From positions 1 through 43,199 of the forward strand of contig CAJYOI010000033.1 of assembly GCA_913776045.1 (NCBI GenBank): DNA of 43,199 nucleotides. The letters are read 5' to 3'. This document shows positions 8,519 through 17,700 of this stretch, in pieces. The translations under genes were made by a program, and so were the position numbers. The notes below the pieces were generated by a model. That model was not told where the DNA came from. It worked only from the letters and a program-made list of their open reading frames with translations, and did not search any database. Each line of letters begins with the position of its first letter. Within the stretch, counting starts at the first letter, position 1. Source of the stretch: an uncultured Sphingomonas sp. (GTDB taxonomy: Bacteria > Pseudomonadota > Alphaproteobacteria > Sphingomonadales > Sphingomonadaceae).

Positions 8519-10825
8519 TCACCGGAACTTGCCGCTCAACTGCACACCGATCACCCGCGGCTCGTTGAACACGGCCGCCATGTAGTTCTCGATCACGCCC
8601 TTGAGGTTCTTCTCGTTGGTGATGTTGCGCGCGAACGCCGACAGCTCCCACGCATCGCCCGGGGCGGCATAGCCGATCTGCAGCCCGCCTTCGAAATTGC
8701 CGTTCGAGGTGAATTCCTTCGTCCGGTACAGCGTGAACTGGGTGTAGCCCTGCACGTTCCAGTCGGTCGACACGAACACGCGGCCCTCGCCCACCGGCTG
8801 GTCGTAACGCGCCGTCAGGTTGAGGTTGTATTCGGGCGCGTTCGGCAGCGGTTCGCCGTCGATCTGGGCGAAGATGTTGTTGCCGATGCGGATCGTCGGA
8901 TTTTCGACCGTGCAGACGACGACGCCGTTCAGCGCGCAGACCTGCGCATAGACGCGGGTGTCGCGGATTCGGCTGTGCAGCCAGCTTGCGCCCAGACCGA
9001 AGGTCAGGTTCGGCACCGGGCGCCACTGCGCGTCCGCTTCCACACCATAGGCGCGCGCCTTGGCGGCGTTGAACAGCACGCCGTTGCCGTTCGAATCGTT
9101 GCCGTTCAGCTGGATGTCGTTGACGACGTAAGTGAAGCCGGAGGCATTCAGGCGCAGCGTGTTGCCGAACAGGACCGACTTGAAGCCGGCTTCGTACGAC
9201 GTGATCGTTTCCGAATCCGCGGTCGTGAAGTCGGCGTTGAACACCGCCGATCGGCCCTGAATCGTCGGCCCACGGAAACCCCGCGCGACGCGGGCGTAGA
9301 GGCTCAGATCGTCCGACACGCGGTACAGCGCGCTGACGTCCCAGCTGGGTGTCGTGTCCGACAGGCGCACGACGCGGCGGCCGGCGTAGGTGCTGACACC
9401 GGCGACCGTATCTGCGGTCTTCAGCAGGCGCGTCGTCTTGGTGTCGTTCGTCTCGCGCGCGCCGACCGTCAGCGTAAAGTCGGGCGTGACGTCATAGCTC
9501 GCCTGGCCGAACACCGCCCAGCTGGTGTTGACGTTGCGCAACCGCACCCAGTTGTTCGGGTTGTTCGCCGCGGTCGTCAGGAAGAAGGCGCGCTGGTAGA
9601 AGTCGGTCGTGTCGCGGCTGTCGAAATAATAGCCACCGAGCTGCCAGCGGAACGGACCCGACCCATCGCTCGCCAGCCGCAATTCCTGCGTCCACTGGTC
9701 GAGATCCCGGATCTGGCCCTGCGACTGGCCATAGCCGTTGGCAACGCCGTTCACCGGGAAGTTCGCCGCAGCCCCGCCGTCGGTGTCGCCGCGCGAATAG
9801 CCCGAGGTCGTCTCATACCCCGTGATCGACGACAGCAGCGCGCCGCCGAAGTCCCACGACGCACGCAGCGACCCGCCATAGGTATTGTACGCCTGCGGAT
9901 TGTCGTTCGCCTCGTCATAGGCGACCCGGTCGCGCGGTTCGGCCGCGACGCTGTTCGAGCCCTTCTTCAGCGCAGCGCGATGGAACAGCGTCGAGGTACC
10001 TTCGTACCAGCGGGCGTGGCCCGACAGGTCGATGGTGACGTCCGACGACGGCTTCAGCCGGAGTTGCAGGCGCACGTTGCGGTCGTCGAATCCGCCCATC
10101 GCCTTTTCGCGCGGGGTCGACGTGCCGTCGAAGCTGACGCCCGAATAGGTGTTGGCGACCCAGTTCTCGCGGTGCTGGACCAAAGCCGAGGCGCGGAACG
10201 ACACGCCGTCGGCGATCGGCCCGCCGACGCCCAGATCGACGTTCGTGCTGTTATAGTCGCCGTAGCTGGCGGTCGCGCGCGACTGGAAGGTGTCGCTGGG
10301 CGCGATCGTGTCGAACTTGACGATGCCCGCGGTCGTGTTGCGGCCGAACAGCGACCCCTGCGGCCCGCGCAGCACTTCGACCTGGCGGACGTCGTAGACC
10401 GGGTTCGACTTCAGCACGACATGTTCCAGCACGATGTCGTCCTGGATGATCGACACAGGCTGCGACGCGCCGAGGTAGAAGTCGATGTTGCCCAGGCCAC
10501 GGATGTAGAAGCGCGGGAAGATGCGGCCGGTCGTCGATTCGATATAGAGGCTGGGGACGCGGCCCGACAGCGACAGGAGCGTGTCGTCGCCGCCGCTGGT
10601 GAAGGTGCGCAGGTCCGCGCCGTCGACGACGCCGACCGAGACGGGCACCCGCTGCAGGTTTTCCGAACGACGCTCGGCCGTGACGACGATTTCGCCGACG
10701 CCTTCCTGGGCGGTCTGGTCGGCCGCGGGCGCCGGAGCCGTTGCAGTCTGGGCGTAGGCCGGTGCGGCAAAGCTGAACGCGGCGCAGGCGACGATCGCCG
10801 CGCGCGAGGCGGTGGTGAGCAACAT
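8519..10825 (-). CDS. TonB-dependent outer-membrane receptor
   Basis: This 768-residue protein has a signal peptide ending about residue 25 (APAYAQ), a short Ala/Pro linker, and a TonB-box-like segment EIVVTAERR near residue 45. The plug domain follows, with the conserved RGLG and EVLRGPQGSLFGRNTTAG motifs, and then a long beta-barrel of alternating strands. It should use TonB/ExbBD energy to import a ligand across the outer membrane. Substrate is unknown: there is no adjacent siderophore or vitamin gene. The pattern RGPQGSLFGRNTTAG is common in the large sphingomonad receptor set. The C terminus reads QLSGKFR, ending in Arg instead of the usual aromatic residue. It diverges from a secreted peptidase gene 121 bases away. 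Confidence 0.93.
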   Translation of the reverse strand: MLLTTASRAAIVACAAFSFAAPAYAQTATAPAPAADQTAQEGVGEIVVTAERRSENLQRVPVSVGVVDGADLRTFTSGGDDTLLSLSGRVPSLYIESTTGRIFPRFYIRGLGNIDFYLGASQPVSIIQDDIVLEHVVLKSNPVYDVRQVEVLRGPQGSLFGRNTTAGIVKFDTIAPSDTFQSRATASYGDYNSTNVDLGVGGPIADGVSFRASALVQHRENWVANTYSGVSFDGTSTPREKAMGGFDDRNVRLQLRLKPSSDVTIDLSGHARWYEGTSTLFHRAALKKGSNSVAAEPRDRVAYDEANDNPQAYNTYGGSLRASWDFGGALLSSITGYETTSGYSRGDTDGGAAANFPVNGVANGYGQSQGQIRDLDQWTQELRLASDGSGPFRWQLGGYYFDSRDTTDFYQRAFFLTTAANNPNNWVRLRNVNTSWAVFGQASYDVTPDFTLTVGARETNDTKTTRLLKTADTVAGVSTYAGRRVVRLSDTTPSWDVSALYRVSDDLSLYARVARGFRGPTIQGRSAVFNADFTTADSETITSYEAGFKSVLFGNTLRLNASGFTYVVNDIQLNGNDSNGNGVLFNAAKARAYGVEADAQWRPVPNLTFGLGASWLHSRIRDTRVYAQVCALNGVVVCTVENPTIRIGNNIFAQIDGEPLPNAPEYNLNLTARYDQPVGEGRVFVSTDWNVQGYTQFTLYRTKEFTSNGNFEGGLQIGYAAPGDAWELSAFARNITNEKNLKGVIENYMAAVFNEPRVIGVQLSGKFR

Positions 10826-10946
10826 GATGATTTCCCCCGGAACGGTTTTGCGGCCGGCGTTTGCGCCGTGCCGATCGCGCGCCGCTAGACCTCGATTATG
10901 ACCATCGCGTGACGGCCGCGAAACGCGGTGTTAGCGTGGCTGCCCG

Positions 10947-12251
10947 ATGACCCACTTCGCCCGCCTGTTCGCCGCAGCGCTGCTGCTGAGCCCACTCCCC
11001 GCTGCGGCACAGACGCCTGCGCAGATCGCGACGATGCGCAGGACGATCGCGGCCGAGGAAACCCGCACCGCCGACCTGCTGATGCGACTCGTCAACCAGA
11101 ACTCCGGCTCGCTGAACCTCGACGGCGTGACGAAGGTCGGGGCGATGATGCGGGCCGAGCTGGAGCCGCTCGGCTTGGCGGTGACGTGGGAGGATCAGAC
11201 AGCCGCCGGCCGCGCCGGCCATCTGGTCGCGACCAAGCCCGGCAAGGGCGCGAAGCTGCTGCTGATCGGTCACCTCGATACGGTGTTCGAAAAGTCCTCC
11301 CCGTTCCAGAAGGCGGTGCGCGAGGGCAACAAGCTGACCGGCCCCGGATCGGGCGACGACAAGGGCGGGCTGGTCGTCATCGTCGCGGCTCTGCGCGCCA
11401 TGCAGGCGGCGGGCACGCTGAAGGACGCGGCGATCACTGTGTACCTGACCGGCGACGAGGAGAAGACCGGCACGCCGCTGACCGTCGCGCGAGGGGGACT
11501 GATCGCGGCGGGCAAGGCGGCCGACTATGCGCTGGAATATGAAGGGCTGTACGTCGAGGACGGCAAGGAATGGGGCACGATCGCAAGGCGTAGCGCGGCG
11601 AGCTGGGAAATCCGAACAAAGGGCAAGACTGGGCATTCGGCCGGCATCTTCAACGAGAAGATGGGCTATGGCGCGATCTACGAGATGGCGCGGATCCTCG
11701 ACGCCTTCCGCCGCGACCTGCCCGAGCCCAACCTGACCTATAACGTCGGCGTGCTGGCGGGTGGCACGCCGGCGACGATCGATGCGGCGGGCGTCGACGT
11801 GACCGCAACCGGCAAAACCAACGTCATCGCCGCCGACGCGATCGCGCGCGGCGATCTGCGCACGCTGACGCCGGAGCAGGACGCGGGCGTACGCAATAAG
11901 ATGGCGGGGATCGTCGAGCAGCATCTGCCGCTCACCTCCGCGACGCTCAGCTTTTCCGACAGCTATCCACCGATGGCACCGACCGATGCCAATGCCGCGC
12001 TGCTGGCCAAGTTGAATGCGGTCAACCGCGACCTGGGTCTGCCCGAGACGCCGCCGCTCGATCCGCTGAAGCGCGGCGCGGCGGATTCGGGCTTCGTCGC
12101 CGCCGATGTCGCGACGATCGGCGGGCTGGGCGCGGCCGGCACCGGCGCGCATGCCGAGGGCGAATGGGTCGACCTGACATCGATCCCGCGTCAGGCGTTG
12201 CGTTCGGCAGCGCTCCTGACGCGGCTGTCGACGGAACGCTCGCGGCGGTGA
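10947..12251 (+). CDS. Secreted M20-family metallopeptidase (glutamate carboxypeptidase-like)
   Basis: This 434-residue protein has a Sec signal peptide (cleavage near AAAQ, residue 22), so it should be periplasmic. The zinc ligands and catalytic residues of M20 enzymes are visible: His109 and Asp111 (GHLDTVFE), Asp137 (GPGSGDDKGG), Glu171-Glu172 (TGDEEKTG) and a C-terminal His in GTGAHAEGEW. The dimerisation domain lies in the middle (GKTGHSAGIF). Its closest character is the carboxypeptidase G2/ArgE/DapE type that releases C-terminal glutamate or hydrolyses small peptides. It diverges from a TonB-dependent receptor, so the two may act together in peptide scavenging; that link is inference. 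Confidence 0.9.
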   Translation: MTHFARLFAAALLLSPLPAAAQTPAQIATMRRTIAAEETRTADLLMRLVNQNSGSLNLDGVTKVGAMMRAELEPLGLAVTWEDQTAAGRAGHLVATKPGKGAKLLLIGHLDTVFEKSSPFQKAVREGNKLTGPGSGDDKGGLVVIVAALRAMQAAGTLKDAAITVYLTGDEEKTGTPLTVARGGLIAAGKAADYALEYEGLYVEDGKEWGTIARRSAASWEIRTKGKTGHSAGIFNEKMGYGAIYEMARILDAFRRDLPEPNLTYNVGVLAGGTPATIDAAGVDVTATGKTNVIAADAIARGDLRTLTPEQDAGVRNKMAGIVEQHLPLTSATLSFSDSYPPMAPTDANAALLAKLNAVNRDLGLPETPPLDPLKRGAADSGFVAADVATIGGLGAAGTGAHAEGEWVDLTSIPRQALRSAALLTRLSTERSRR

Positions 12252-12291
12252 GACGTCTCCTCCGGGACCCTGCCCCCCGGAGAGACACATC

Positions 12292-12903
12292 ATGGCCAAG
12301 CTGAAAGCGATCGCGCTTAACTGTACCTTGAAGGCAAATGCCGCCGACAAGAGCTCGACCGACGCGATGATCGCGGTACTCGAACAGGCGTTTGCCGAAT
12401 ACGACGTCGAACTGTCCGAAACGATCCGCGTCGCCGCGTGCGACGTGAAGCCGGGCGTCACCAGCGATGAAGGTCCCGGCGACGACTGGCCACTGATGCG
12501 CAAGAAGATCCTCGACCACGACATCCTGATCTTCGGCGGCCCGATCTGGATGGGTCAGATCGGCAGCATCGCCAAGCGCGTGCTGGAACGGATGGACGCC
12601 TTCATCAGCGAAACCGACGACCAGGGCCGAATGCCGTCCTACGGTAAGGTCGCCGTGGCGGCGATCGTCGGCAACGAGGACGGCGCGCATTTCAGTTCGG
12701 CGCAGCTGTTCCAGTCGCTGAACGACACCGGCTGGACCATCCCCGCCGTCGCCGCCTGTTACTGGGTCGGTGAGGCGATGGGGTCGACCGATTTCCAGGA
12801 CCTGCCCGAGACGCCCGAAAAGGTGACGAAGACCGCGAAGATGGTCGCGTCGAACGCCGCGCATCTGGCGGGGTTGCTCAAGGGGGCGAATTATCCGGGT
12901 TAG
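12292..12903 (+). CDS. Flavodoxin-like / NADPH-dependent FMN reductase family protein
   Basis: This 203-residue cytosolic protein has a flavodoxin fold: an N-terminal strand (LKAIALNCTLK) leading to the phosphate-binding loop, DILIFGGPIWMGQIGSIAKR, which is the second FMN loop of the NAD(P)H-dependent FMN reductase family, and VAAIVGNEDGAH followed by a helix. Such proteins bind FMN and reduce quinones, azo compounds or act as multimeric flavodoxins. It is preceded by a GGAGAG ribosome-binding site and starts 40 bases after the peptidase gene. It could be co-transcribed, although no functional link is apparent. Confidence 0.85.
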   Translation: MAKLKAIALNCTLKANAADKSSTDAMIAVLEQAFAEYDVELSETIRVAACDVKPGVTSDEGPGDDWPLMRKKILDHDILIFGGPIWMGQIGSIAKRVLERMDAFISETDDQGRMPSYGKVAVAAIVGNEDGAHFSSAQLFQSLNDTGWTIPAVAACYWVGEAMGSTDFQDLPETPEKVTKTAKMVASNAAHLAGLLKGANYPG

Positions 12904-12908
12904 CCCGA

Positions 12909-13046
12909 TCCTCCCCTGAAAGGAGAGGGGGACCATCCGTAGGATGGTGGAGGTGTGTCCCCGGTGGCGATGAGAGTCGATCTACGCCATCGGAGACGCC
13001 CATCCGTCAGGCCTGCGGCCTGCCACCTCCCCTTCCGGGGGAGGAC
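12909..13046. repeat. Composite intergenic repeat, inverted arms
   Basis: The left arm TCCTCCCCTGAAAGGAGAGG and the right arm ACCTCCCCTTCCGGGGGAGG are related in inverted order. Inside lie CCATCC-gta-GGATGG (12934-12947) and GCCTGCGGCC. The whole 138-base element sits between the convergent ends of the flavodoxin-like and quinone oxidoreductase genes. Elements of this kind recur between genes in sphingomonads, where they probably spread as non-coding mobile repeats and serve as bidirectional transcript ends. Confidence 0.65.
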
Positions 13047-13050
13047 GGGC

Positions 13051-14031
13051 TTACTCCGGAATCAGTACCGTACTCCCCCGCGTCTCGCCCGCTTCCATCG
13101 CACGGTGCGCCTCGGCAGCGTCCTCCAGTGCGAAGGTCTGACCGATTTCCGGCCGGATATGCCCGTCGCGCAGCATGCCGAACACCGCGTCGAAGCCCGC
13201 CGCGCGTTCCTCAGGCGTGACATAGTAATCGAACATCGTCGGACGCGTGACGAACAGCGACCCGTGTGACGACAGCGTGCCGAGGTTCACGCCGGTCACC
13301 GCGCCCGAGGCATTGCCGAAGCTGACGATCAGCCCGCGGCGCTTGGCCGATTTGATCGACGCTTCCCAACTCGCCGTGCCGACGCCATCGAATACGACAT
13401 CCACGCCGATACCGTCGGTGATCTCGCGCACCCGCGCCGCGATGTCGTCATTGTGGTGATCGAGCACATGGTCGGCCCCGGCCCGCTTCGCGTCGGCACC
13501 TTTCTCCGCACCGCCGGCGATGCCGATGACGGTAGCTCCGCGCGCCTTCAGCCAACCGACCAGCAGATGCCCGACCCCGCCGGCCGCCGCCCAGACGAGG
13601 GCGGTCTGGCCGGCTTGGACCCTGGCACAGCGATCGACGAGGAATTCGGTCGTCCCGCCCTTCAACAGCAGCGCGGCGGCGGTGCGGTCGTCGACATCGT
13701 CGGGCAGCGGGATCAGCTCCTCGGCCGGCACGATCCGCGCGGTCGCATAGGCGCCGCGGGTCGGGCCGAAGGTGCCGACGCGGTCGCCGGGCTTCACGTT
13801 CGTCACGCCCGGCCCGACCGCCTCGACCACGCCTGCCGCTTCGCTTCCCAGGCCGGCGGGGAGATCGACCGGGTAGAGCCCGCTGCGGTGGTAGGCGTCG
13901 ATATAGTTCAGCCCGACCGCGGTGTTGCGCATCAGCACTTCGCCCTCGCCCGGCGTGCCCAGCTCGACGTCGACCCATTGGATCACTTCGGGGCCGCCGA
14001 TGCGCTCGATCCGTGCCGCGCGTGCCTTCAT
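13051..14031 (-). CDS. NADPH:quinone oxidoreductase (zinc-independent MDR)
   Basis: This 326-residue protein belongs to the Qor branch of medium-chain dehydrogenases. It opens with MKARAARIERIGGPEVIQW, typical for the family, and has GLNYIDAYHRSGLYP, GSEAAGVVEAVGPGV, and the NADPH-binding AAAGGVGHLLVGWLKARGA. The zinc-binding cysteines of alcohol dehydrogenases are absent. It should transfer one or two electrons from NADPH to quinones in the cytoplasm. The ATG at 14031 is preferred to one at 14046 because it matches the family start. It lies 4 bases after the stop of a membrane-protein gene on the same strand, so the two form an operon. Confidence 0.92.
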   Translation of the reverse strand: MKARAARIERIGGPEVIQWVDVELGTPGEGEVLMRNTAVGLNYIDAYHRSGLYPVDLPAGLGSEAAGVVEAVGPGVTNVKPGDRVGTFGPTRGAYATARIVPAEELIPLPDDVDDRTAAALLLKGGTTEFLVDRCARVQAGQTALVWAAAGGVGHLLVGWLKARGATVIGIAGGAEKGADAKRAGADHVLDHHNDDIAARVREITDGIGVDVVFDGVGTASWEASIKSAKRRGLIVSFGNASGAVTGVNLGTLSSHGSLFVTRPTMFDYYVTPEERAAGFDAVFGMLRDGHIRPEIGQTFALEDAAEAHRAMEAGETRGSTVLIPE

Positions 14032-14035
14032 CGTC

Positions 14036-14599
14036 TCAGTCTCCATTGCGTGCGGCGATGGCGAAGGCGCCGGCCGCCGCCAGCCACAACGTCGTGACGA
14101 CCAATGTGGCTCCGACGATGTCGCGCGGGTAGATGCGGCTGCCCTCGCCCCAGTCCATGGCGAGTGCGAGGACGCCGATCGCGGCTTGGATTCCGGCGGC
14201 GAGCGCGAAGGTGCGGGCCATGCCCTTCGCCCGGGCATGACTGACGAAGGTCCCGCCGACCGCGGCCGCGATGACGAGCGCATAAAGCTGGTTGGCGGGA
14301 TTGTCCTCGCTGCCGACGATGCCGACCGCAAGATTGACCCAGACGAGGAAGAAGCCGGCGAACACGCCGATCGCCGCGCCGATCCGGTAGGGCCAGCCGA
14401 CCGCGAGCCGCGTCAGGCGATCGAACGCAAGGCTCGCGACCAGCAGCATGCCACCGAAGACGACGAAGTCGGCGGCGGTCCAGTTGACCTCACGGGTGAA
14501 CTGCATCGCGACGAACGGGAGGGCCAGCAGCGCGACGGCGCCGGTCCAGGCGGCGATGCGCAGGCGGCGGCCGAGTCGGTCGTGGGCGGTCGTGGTCAT
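14036..14599 (-). CDS. Small polytopic membrane protein, unknown function
   Basis: This 187-residue protein has five or six hydrophobic segments: AWTGAVALLALPFVAM, FVVFGGMLLVASLAF, GAAIGVFAGFFLVWVNLAVG, ALVIAAAVGGTF, AAGIQAAIGVLALAM and ATLVVTTLWLAAAGAFAIAA. The N terminus has basic residues (HDRLGRRLR). The ATG at 14599 follows GGAAGGACC, and the open frame upstream adds 30 residues without support. It directly precedes the quinone oxidoreductase gene with a 4-base gap. I do not recognise the family with confidence. Confidence 0.82.
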   Translation of the reverse strand: MTTTAHDRLGRRLRIAAWTGAVALLALPFVAMQFTREVNWTAADFVVFGGMLLVASLAFDRLTRLAVGWPYRIGAAIGVFAGFFLVWVNLAVGIVGSEDNPANQLYALVIAAAVGGTFVSHARAKGMARTFALAAGIQAAIGVLALAMDWGEGSRIYPRDIVGATLVVTTLWLAAAGAFAIAARNGD

Positions 14600-14746
14600 G
14601 GGGGTCCTTCCGGTGAGCTTGGATGGACCGGGTGTGGCAGGTCGGCGGGTGAGCGGCATGAGGACGGCGTGAGGATGTAATGAAATCACGCCACGCCATC
14701 AAACGGAGCCGGCTGCGGCGGCACCGCTGCCCGCCGTGGCGAGTCC

Positions 14747-14768
14747 GCGATTTGCCTTGGCAAATCGC
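14747..14768 (-). terminator. Perfect hairpin downstream of tamB
   Basis: GCGATTTGCC and GGCAAATCGC are exact reverse complements separated by TT. The hairpin begins 11 bases beyond the tamB stop. No clear T-run follows on the minus strand. It resembles the tight-loop palindrome after tRNA-Gly and may terminate the tam operon or stabilise its 3' end. Confidence 0.5.
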
Positions 14769-14779
14769 CGGCCGCCCGC

Positions 14780-17700
14780 TCAATAGTCCTTCGTCACCCT
14801 GACGTTCACGCTCTGTCGCCCGATCGTCGAGACCGACGACAGCAGCGATAGCCAGCGCGTCACCTGGAATTCCAGGCGCGTCGCCGAATAGCCCTGCCCG
14901 TCCGAAATGATCTCGGCATAGACTCGCCGCGTCAGGAATTTGCCCGCCGCGATCGAGGTGCCGGCCCCCGTCTGCGGATCGGCCGGCAGGATGCGCAGGC
15001 GGTCGAGCCCCGCCGCACGCCGCACCGCATTGATCGGATTGAGCCCGTTGCCGCCATTCTGGAGCGCCGACACCGCCGCGGCCAGTTGCAAGGCTTCGGG
15101 CGCCGACAGGCTGGTGATCGACGTGCCGAACAATAGGCGGGACAGCAGCTCGTCCTCGGGCAGCGCGGGCACGCTGGTGAAGCCGATCTCGGGCCGTTCG
15201 GACGTCCCCGTCACGCGGATCGTCGCGTTCAGCCCCTGGGTATTCGCGTTCGCCGCGATATCGAGCGCGGGGTTGGCGGGCACGCTGCCGTCGAAGCGGA
15301 TGTTGCCGCGGTCGATCTCGAACTCGCGGCCGGCGAATTCGTAATCGCCGCGGACCAGATCGAGGCGGCCGGTGATCTTCGGGTTGGTCGGCTCGCCGGC
15401 GATCCTGAGGTTGCCCGACCACAGGCTGTCGAGGCCCAGGCCCTGCACGACGAAGCCGTCACCGATCCGCGCGTCGAGATCGAGCTGCCAGGGGGCGGCG
15501 GGCTGATCGTCCTCTTCGCCGCCGCCCGGCACGTTGATCTCGCGGATGTTGAGGCGCGGCAGCGGCACCGCCTGTGTTGCCTGGCCCAGACGATAGCGGC
15601 CACGGTTGACCGTCACCTGACCCGAAATGGTGCCGCCCGCCCCGTCCGATCGGAACCGCAGCGGGCCGCTGACGGTCGCCGAGATGTCGTCGCGGCCGAT
15701 CAGCCGGGCGTTGTCGGCCTGCACCGACAGGTCGATGCCCAGCCCCTGTGCGGCAGCGAAGTCGAAGGTGCCGCTGCCCGAGACACGGCCGGTGCCGCTG
15801 TCCTGCGCGGTGAACTGGTCGATGACGAGCCGCGACCCGCCGAACCGGCCGTTCGCGGCGACGTTGCGCAGCACGGTACCCGTCGTGCTGCTTTCGATCC
15901 GTGCGGTCTGGGTGCGCAGCGATCCGCGGATCTGCGGGCTCGCCAGTCGTCCGGTCACGTCGGCGCCGATCGCGACCGGGCCCGACAGATCGAACAGCTC
16001 GATCCCGGTCAGCCGCCACAGCGTGTCGGCGGGGCCGGCGTAGCGGATCTGACCGAACAGCGGCGCATTCGTCAGCCGCGTCATCAGGTCGCCCGCGCCG
16101 AGCGGCGACAGCAGCATTTGCGCGCGGCCGATCGTCTGCCCCCCGCTCGCCATCACCGCGCGTACGCCCGCCTTGCCGGCGTCGAGCGTACCGGCGATGC
16201 CGACGTCGATCGGGCGCGAGGAGAGGACGAGGCCCGAACGGGTGAGGCCGCGCACGGTCATGTCGATCGTGCCCGTCGGCGCGGCGCCGGTGCGGTCGAC
16301 GTAGCGCAAGCTGCCCGTCGCACTGCCGCCGAGGCCGAGGCCGGGGTAGCCGATGTCGAGCACCGACAGCGGCATGCGCGTGAGACTGGCGTCGATAGCG
16401 GTTTCGGCGCTGGAGAAGCGCCCGCCGACCTGCGCCTCGCCGCCCGCGAAGGTCAGCCTGGCCGGTTCGAGCCGCCAGCCGTCGCCGTCACGCACGAATA
16501 CCGCAGGTGACGTCAGCGCGATCGGGCGGCGATCGACCGTCCCCTGCGCCTGCACTGTGTAGCGATCGGCCGCGACGCCGATCACCGACTGGATGGCGAA
16601 GGCGCGCCCACGGCTGCCGGCGATCGACGCGCGGATCTCGCCCACCCCGCCGACCAGCTTCGCATTGGCCGCGAGCCGGGCTAGCGACAGCGATCCCCGG
16701 CGCAGGCCTTGCGCGGTCACCGTCGCCTCGATCGAGGTGCCGGCCGGATCGAGCAGCACCGCCGCCTCGACCCGCCCGCGGCGGATGCGCAGGCCGTTCA
16801 GGTCGGCGGCATTGGCGTCGAGCAGGATGTCGATCCGCTGAACGTCTCCCTGCGGCCGGAACGCGAGAGTGCCGGTCAGCCCGCGGCCCGCTACGTCGAG
16901 CTTGCCGTTGAACCCGCCGTCCACGACATCGAGCGCGCCGGTCGACCGCGTACCGGCGACGTCCAATCGCGCGACCTGAATGCGCGCGTCGCCGCCCGGC
17001 GGCAGCAGGATCGCGCCGGCGGCCTGAAACGCACCCAGCCGCGACCCACCGGCAGCGGTGAAGTCGAAGCCCTGCGGCGTGGGGTCGAGGTGCGCGCGGA
17101 CGTCGCTCAAGCCCAGCGCGTCGGCGGGACGGCGCAGCAGCAGGTCGATCGTCGGCTTTTCGATCCGTCCATCGAGCCGCAGCGTCAGCGGCCCATAGCG
17201 CGCCTGGGTGCCCGATCCTTCGAAAAAGAACGTCCCGTCGCGGCGACGATAGCCGTTGCCGCCGAGCTTCAGCCCCGGAGAGGTCAGTTGCAGCCCGCGC
17301 AGATAGAGGATGCCGTCGTTGCCGCGCTCCAGCCCGGTGGTGATGCGCGGCAGACCGTTCGTCAGGCTGGCGAAGAAGGCGTTGTCGAGCCGCACGACGC
17401 TCGCCTGGCCCCGCCCGACGACGCGGGTGCCCTTGCCGCCGGGGCCGGGTACGACGGTCAGGCGCGATTCGACATCGACCAGACCGATACCGGGGATCAG
17501 ATACCGGCGCAGGCCGCCGCTCAACCCCACTTCGTACCGCCCGGTGCGCAGGTCGAGGAACAGGGTGATGCGGCCGTTGAGCTTGTCGGATCGCAGGACC
17601 AGCCCGTCGCCGGTCAGTTCGCGCGCGCTCACGCGCAGTGGGCCGGTGACGCGCAGGTTGCGCAGGATGCCGCCCGCCACGTCGCCGACGCCGGTCACGC

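Noticed and set aside
8252-10888. Plus-strand open frame of 878 codons
   Set aside because: It is the antisense of the TonB-dependent receptor. Its composition is dominated by Arg, Ala and Val with no family motif, as expected for a GC-rich shadow frame.
10896-12524. Minus-strand open frame of 542 codons
   Set aside because: Antisense to the M20 peptidase and flavodoxin genes; no motif, low-complexity composition.
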